This document shows, one piece after another, positions 6,380-7,813 of a stretch of 7,813 nucleotides of DNA. The notes below the pieces were generated by a model that was not told the DNA's origin, did no database searches, and was given only the letters and a program-made list of their open reading frames with translations. The stretch's first letter is position 1; every line of letters starts with the position of its first letter. The position numbers and the translations under genes were made by a program. The stretch is from Flavicella sp049625305 (GTDB lineage: Bacteria > Bacteroidota > Bacteroidia > Flavobacteriales > Flavobacteriaceae): assembly GCA_049625305.1 (NCBI GenBank), contig JBMZVD010000096.1:1-7813 (forward strand), given 5' to 3'.

Positions 6380-7813
6380 TTAGTTATTTTTGTGTTTTAA
6401 AAAAGACTCTAATTTTTGTTTCCAATTTCTGTAAGCCAATTCATAAGGGGTTTTGTTTTGAAGTGGCATAAAGGTCATCACATGATCGTTTTTTGCAATG
6501 ACTTCCCCAAATTTTTTAAAGTCACCTCCTTTAAGCCCACAAGCTCGTGCAGCTCCAACAGATCCAGTTGTGTTGAAAATTTCTATTTCGTGCCCTATCA
6601 GTGTTGCAACAGTGTTCGAGAAAATTTCTGAGCGAAACAAGTTGTCATTTCCTGCTCTGATTACTTTTATTTGAGCATTGTCCCCTTTTAAAATGTCCAT
6701 TCCATAGACAAAGGAAAACGCAACACTCTCTAAGGCGGCCCTACACAAATGTCCAGTATGGTGTTTGTTTAAATTTATATTGATTATTTGAGTTCCTAAA
6801 TTGGTATTGTTCAACATACGTTCTGCACCATTTCCAAATGGAATAATTACTAGACCTTCAGCTCCTATTGGGACCTTTGCAGCTTTTAAGTTCATGTCAT
6901 CATAGGAAGAAACATTAGTGTTGTTGCGAAGCCAACGGTACATAATTCCTGCTCCATTGATACAAAGTAGTTTACCAATATTTCTATTTTTTGCACTGTA
7001 ATTAACATGGGCAAAATTATTGATTCTAGAGGATTCTTTTGATTTTAAGGTATTGCTAACATTATAAATCACTCCTGAGGTTCCACCTGTTACCGCAACT
7101 TCTCCCGGATTGAATATATTAAGAGAAAGCGCATTGTTGGGTTGGTCTCCTGCTCGGTACAGTATAGGTGTACCTTCTGGAATACCTGTTTCTTTGGATC
7201 CTTGTAAATCAACTGTTGCTTGCACTGAAAAATTTTCAATTACATCTGGTGTCAACGTAGGGTCAATATCATAATACTCTAGAAGCCAATTGGCGACACT
7301 GTCTTTTTTATAATCCCACAAAATACCCTCTGATAATCCATTTTTTGTAGTGTTTATAATGCCTGATAAACGCATGGCAATGTAGTCACCAGGTAACATG
7401 TATTTGTGAATTTGTTTGTAAATATTGGGTTCGTATTCTTTGACCCACTTTAGTTTTGAAGCTGTAAAATTTCCAGGTGAATTTAATAAATGATCTGAAC
7501 AAACGGCTTCTCCTATGTTTCTAAACGCATCGTTTCCGATTTCAATTGCTCTACTGTCACACCAAATAATAGCGTTTCTCAAAGACTTTTTGTTCGAGTC
7601 AACGACTACCAAACCATGCATTTGATAGGATATGCCTATTCCTTTTATAGTACCTTTATTTAAGGGGAATTCTTCTAAAATCCTTTTTGTTGCTGTACAT
7701 ACGTATTCCCACCACATTTCAGGATCTTGCTCTGCCCAATCAGGATGCTGTGAACTAATAGCCATTTCCTCTTCGGGTTCTTGAAGAGCTGCCAACTTTT
7801 CCCCAGTTTCACT
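6380..7813 (-). CDS. xylB: Xylulokinase (5' end outside window)
   Basis: The open frame fills the window to its right edge, giving 477 residues beginning SETGEKLAALQEP; the N-terminal strand with the first phosphate-binding motif (about 20 residues) is missing, and the full protein should be near 500. The in-frame TTG at 7793-7795 is internal, not a start. It is a FGGY-family kinase that transfers phosphate from ATP to D-xylulose, giving xylulose 5-phosphate. Signs are WAEQDPEMWW, substrate motif SYQMHG (QMHG codons at 7613-7624), LPGDYIAMRLSG, catalytic-Asp motif RAGDQPNNA (Asp codon near 7145-7147), ATP-site GGTSGVIY, FGNGAERM and RAALESVAFSF. The GNGAERM form replaces the SGERTP seen in many xylulokinases and is typical of Bacteroidota members. 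It is the first gene of the cluster visible here; its promoter is outside. Confidence 0.95.
   Translation of the reverse strand, partial: SETGEKLAALQEPEEEMAISSQHPDWAEQDPEMWWEYVCTATKRILEEFPLNKGTIKGIGISYQMHGLVVVDSNKKSLRNAIIWCDSRAIEIGNDAFRNIGEAVCSDHLLNSPGNFTASKLKWVKEYEPNIYKQIHKYMLPGDYIAMRLSGIINTTKNGLSEGILWDYKKDSVANWLLEYYDIDPTLTPDVIENFSVQATVDLQGSKETGIPEGTPILYRAGDQPNNALSLNIFNPGEVAVTGGTSGVIYNVSNTLKSKESSRINNFAHVNYSAKNRNIGKLLCINGAGIMYRWLRNNTNVSSYDDMNLKAAKVPIGAEGLVIIPFGNGAERMLNNTNLGTQIININLNKHHTGHLCRAALESVAFSFVYGMDILKGDNAQIKVIRAGNDNLFRSEIFSNTVATLIGHEIEIFNTTGSVGAARACGLKGGDFKKFGEVIAKNDHVMTFMPLQNKTPYELAYRNWKQKLESFLKHKNN

Noticed and set aside
6416..6631. Plus-strand open frame of 71 codons in xylB
   Set aside because: It is antisense to the conserved C-terminal part of xylulokinase.

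Overview
The window looks like chromosomal DNA of a member of the Bacteroidota, most likely a flavobacterium. The reasons are: AT-rich DNA, starts without clear Shine-Dalgarno sequences, matches to the Bacteroidota -7 promoter motif TAnnTTTG, a xylulokinase with the GNGAERM form of its conserved motif, and a ComM/YifB protein in which the usual CPCG cysteines are replaced. This is judged from protein and motif character, not from a database search.

Layout. At the left edge (1-1170, minus) lies the first 390 codons of a ComM/YifB AAA+ ATPase gene, unrelated to sugar use and cut by the window edge. A 127-bp divergent spacer separates it from a plus-strand LacI-family repressor gene (1298-2323). 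The rest is a minus-strand D-xylose cluster, read from right to left: xylB (xylulokinase, 5' end outside the window), xylA (xylose isomerase), an unusual 365-bp spacer, xylE (xylose:H+ symporter) and an exported esterase of the PHB-depolymerase/feruloyl-esterase type, most likely a lipoprotein. The esterase and the repressor gene converge and their stop codons overlap.

How it works together. XylE would import xylose, XylA convert it to xylulose and XylB phosphorylate that to xylulose 5-phosphate for the pentose phosphate pathway. The esterase, four bases behind xylE, may remove acetyl or feruloyl groups from xylo-oligosaccharides outside the cytoplasm. The LacI protein is the natural candidate for local control, but its operator and the main promoter upstream of xylB lie outside the window or were not found.

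The most unusual feature is the spacer between xylA and xylE. It holds three tandem, imperfect copies of an approximately 90-bp unit. On the transcribed minus strand each copy reads: degenerate version of the xylA 3' tail, TAAGTTTG, GTTTG, a 9-10 bp hairpin with arms GGTACTCGA and TCGAGTACC (one pair weakened to G-U in the copy nearest xylE), then seven or eight T. Each is a plausible intrinsic terminator or attenuator. No convincing promoter was seen between the last copy and xylE, so transporter and esterase expression may depend on passing three successive hairpins.
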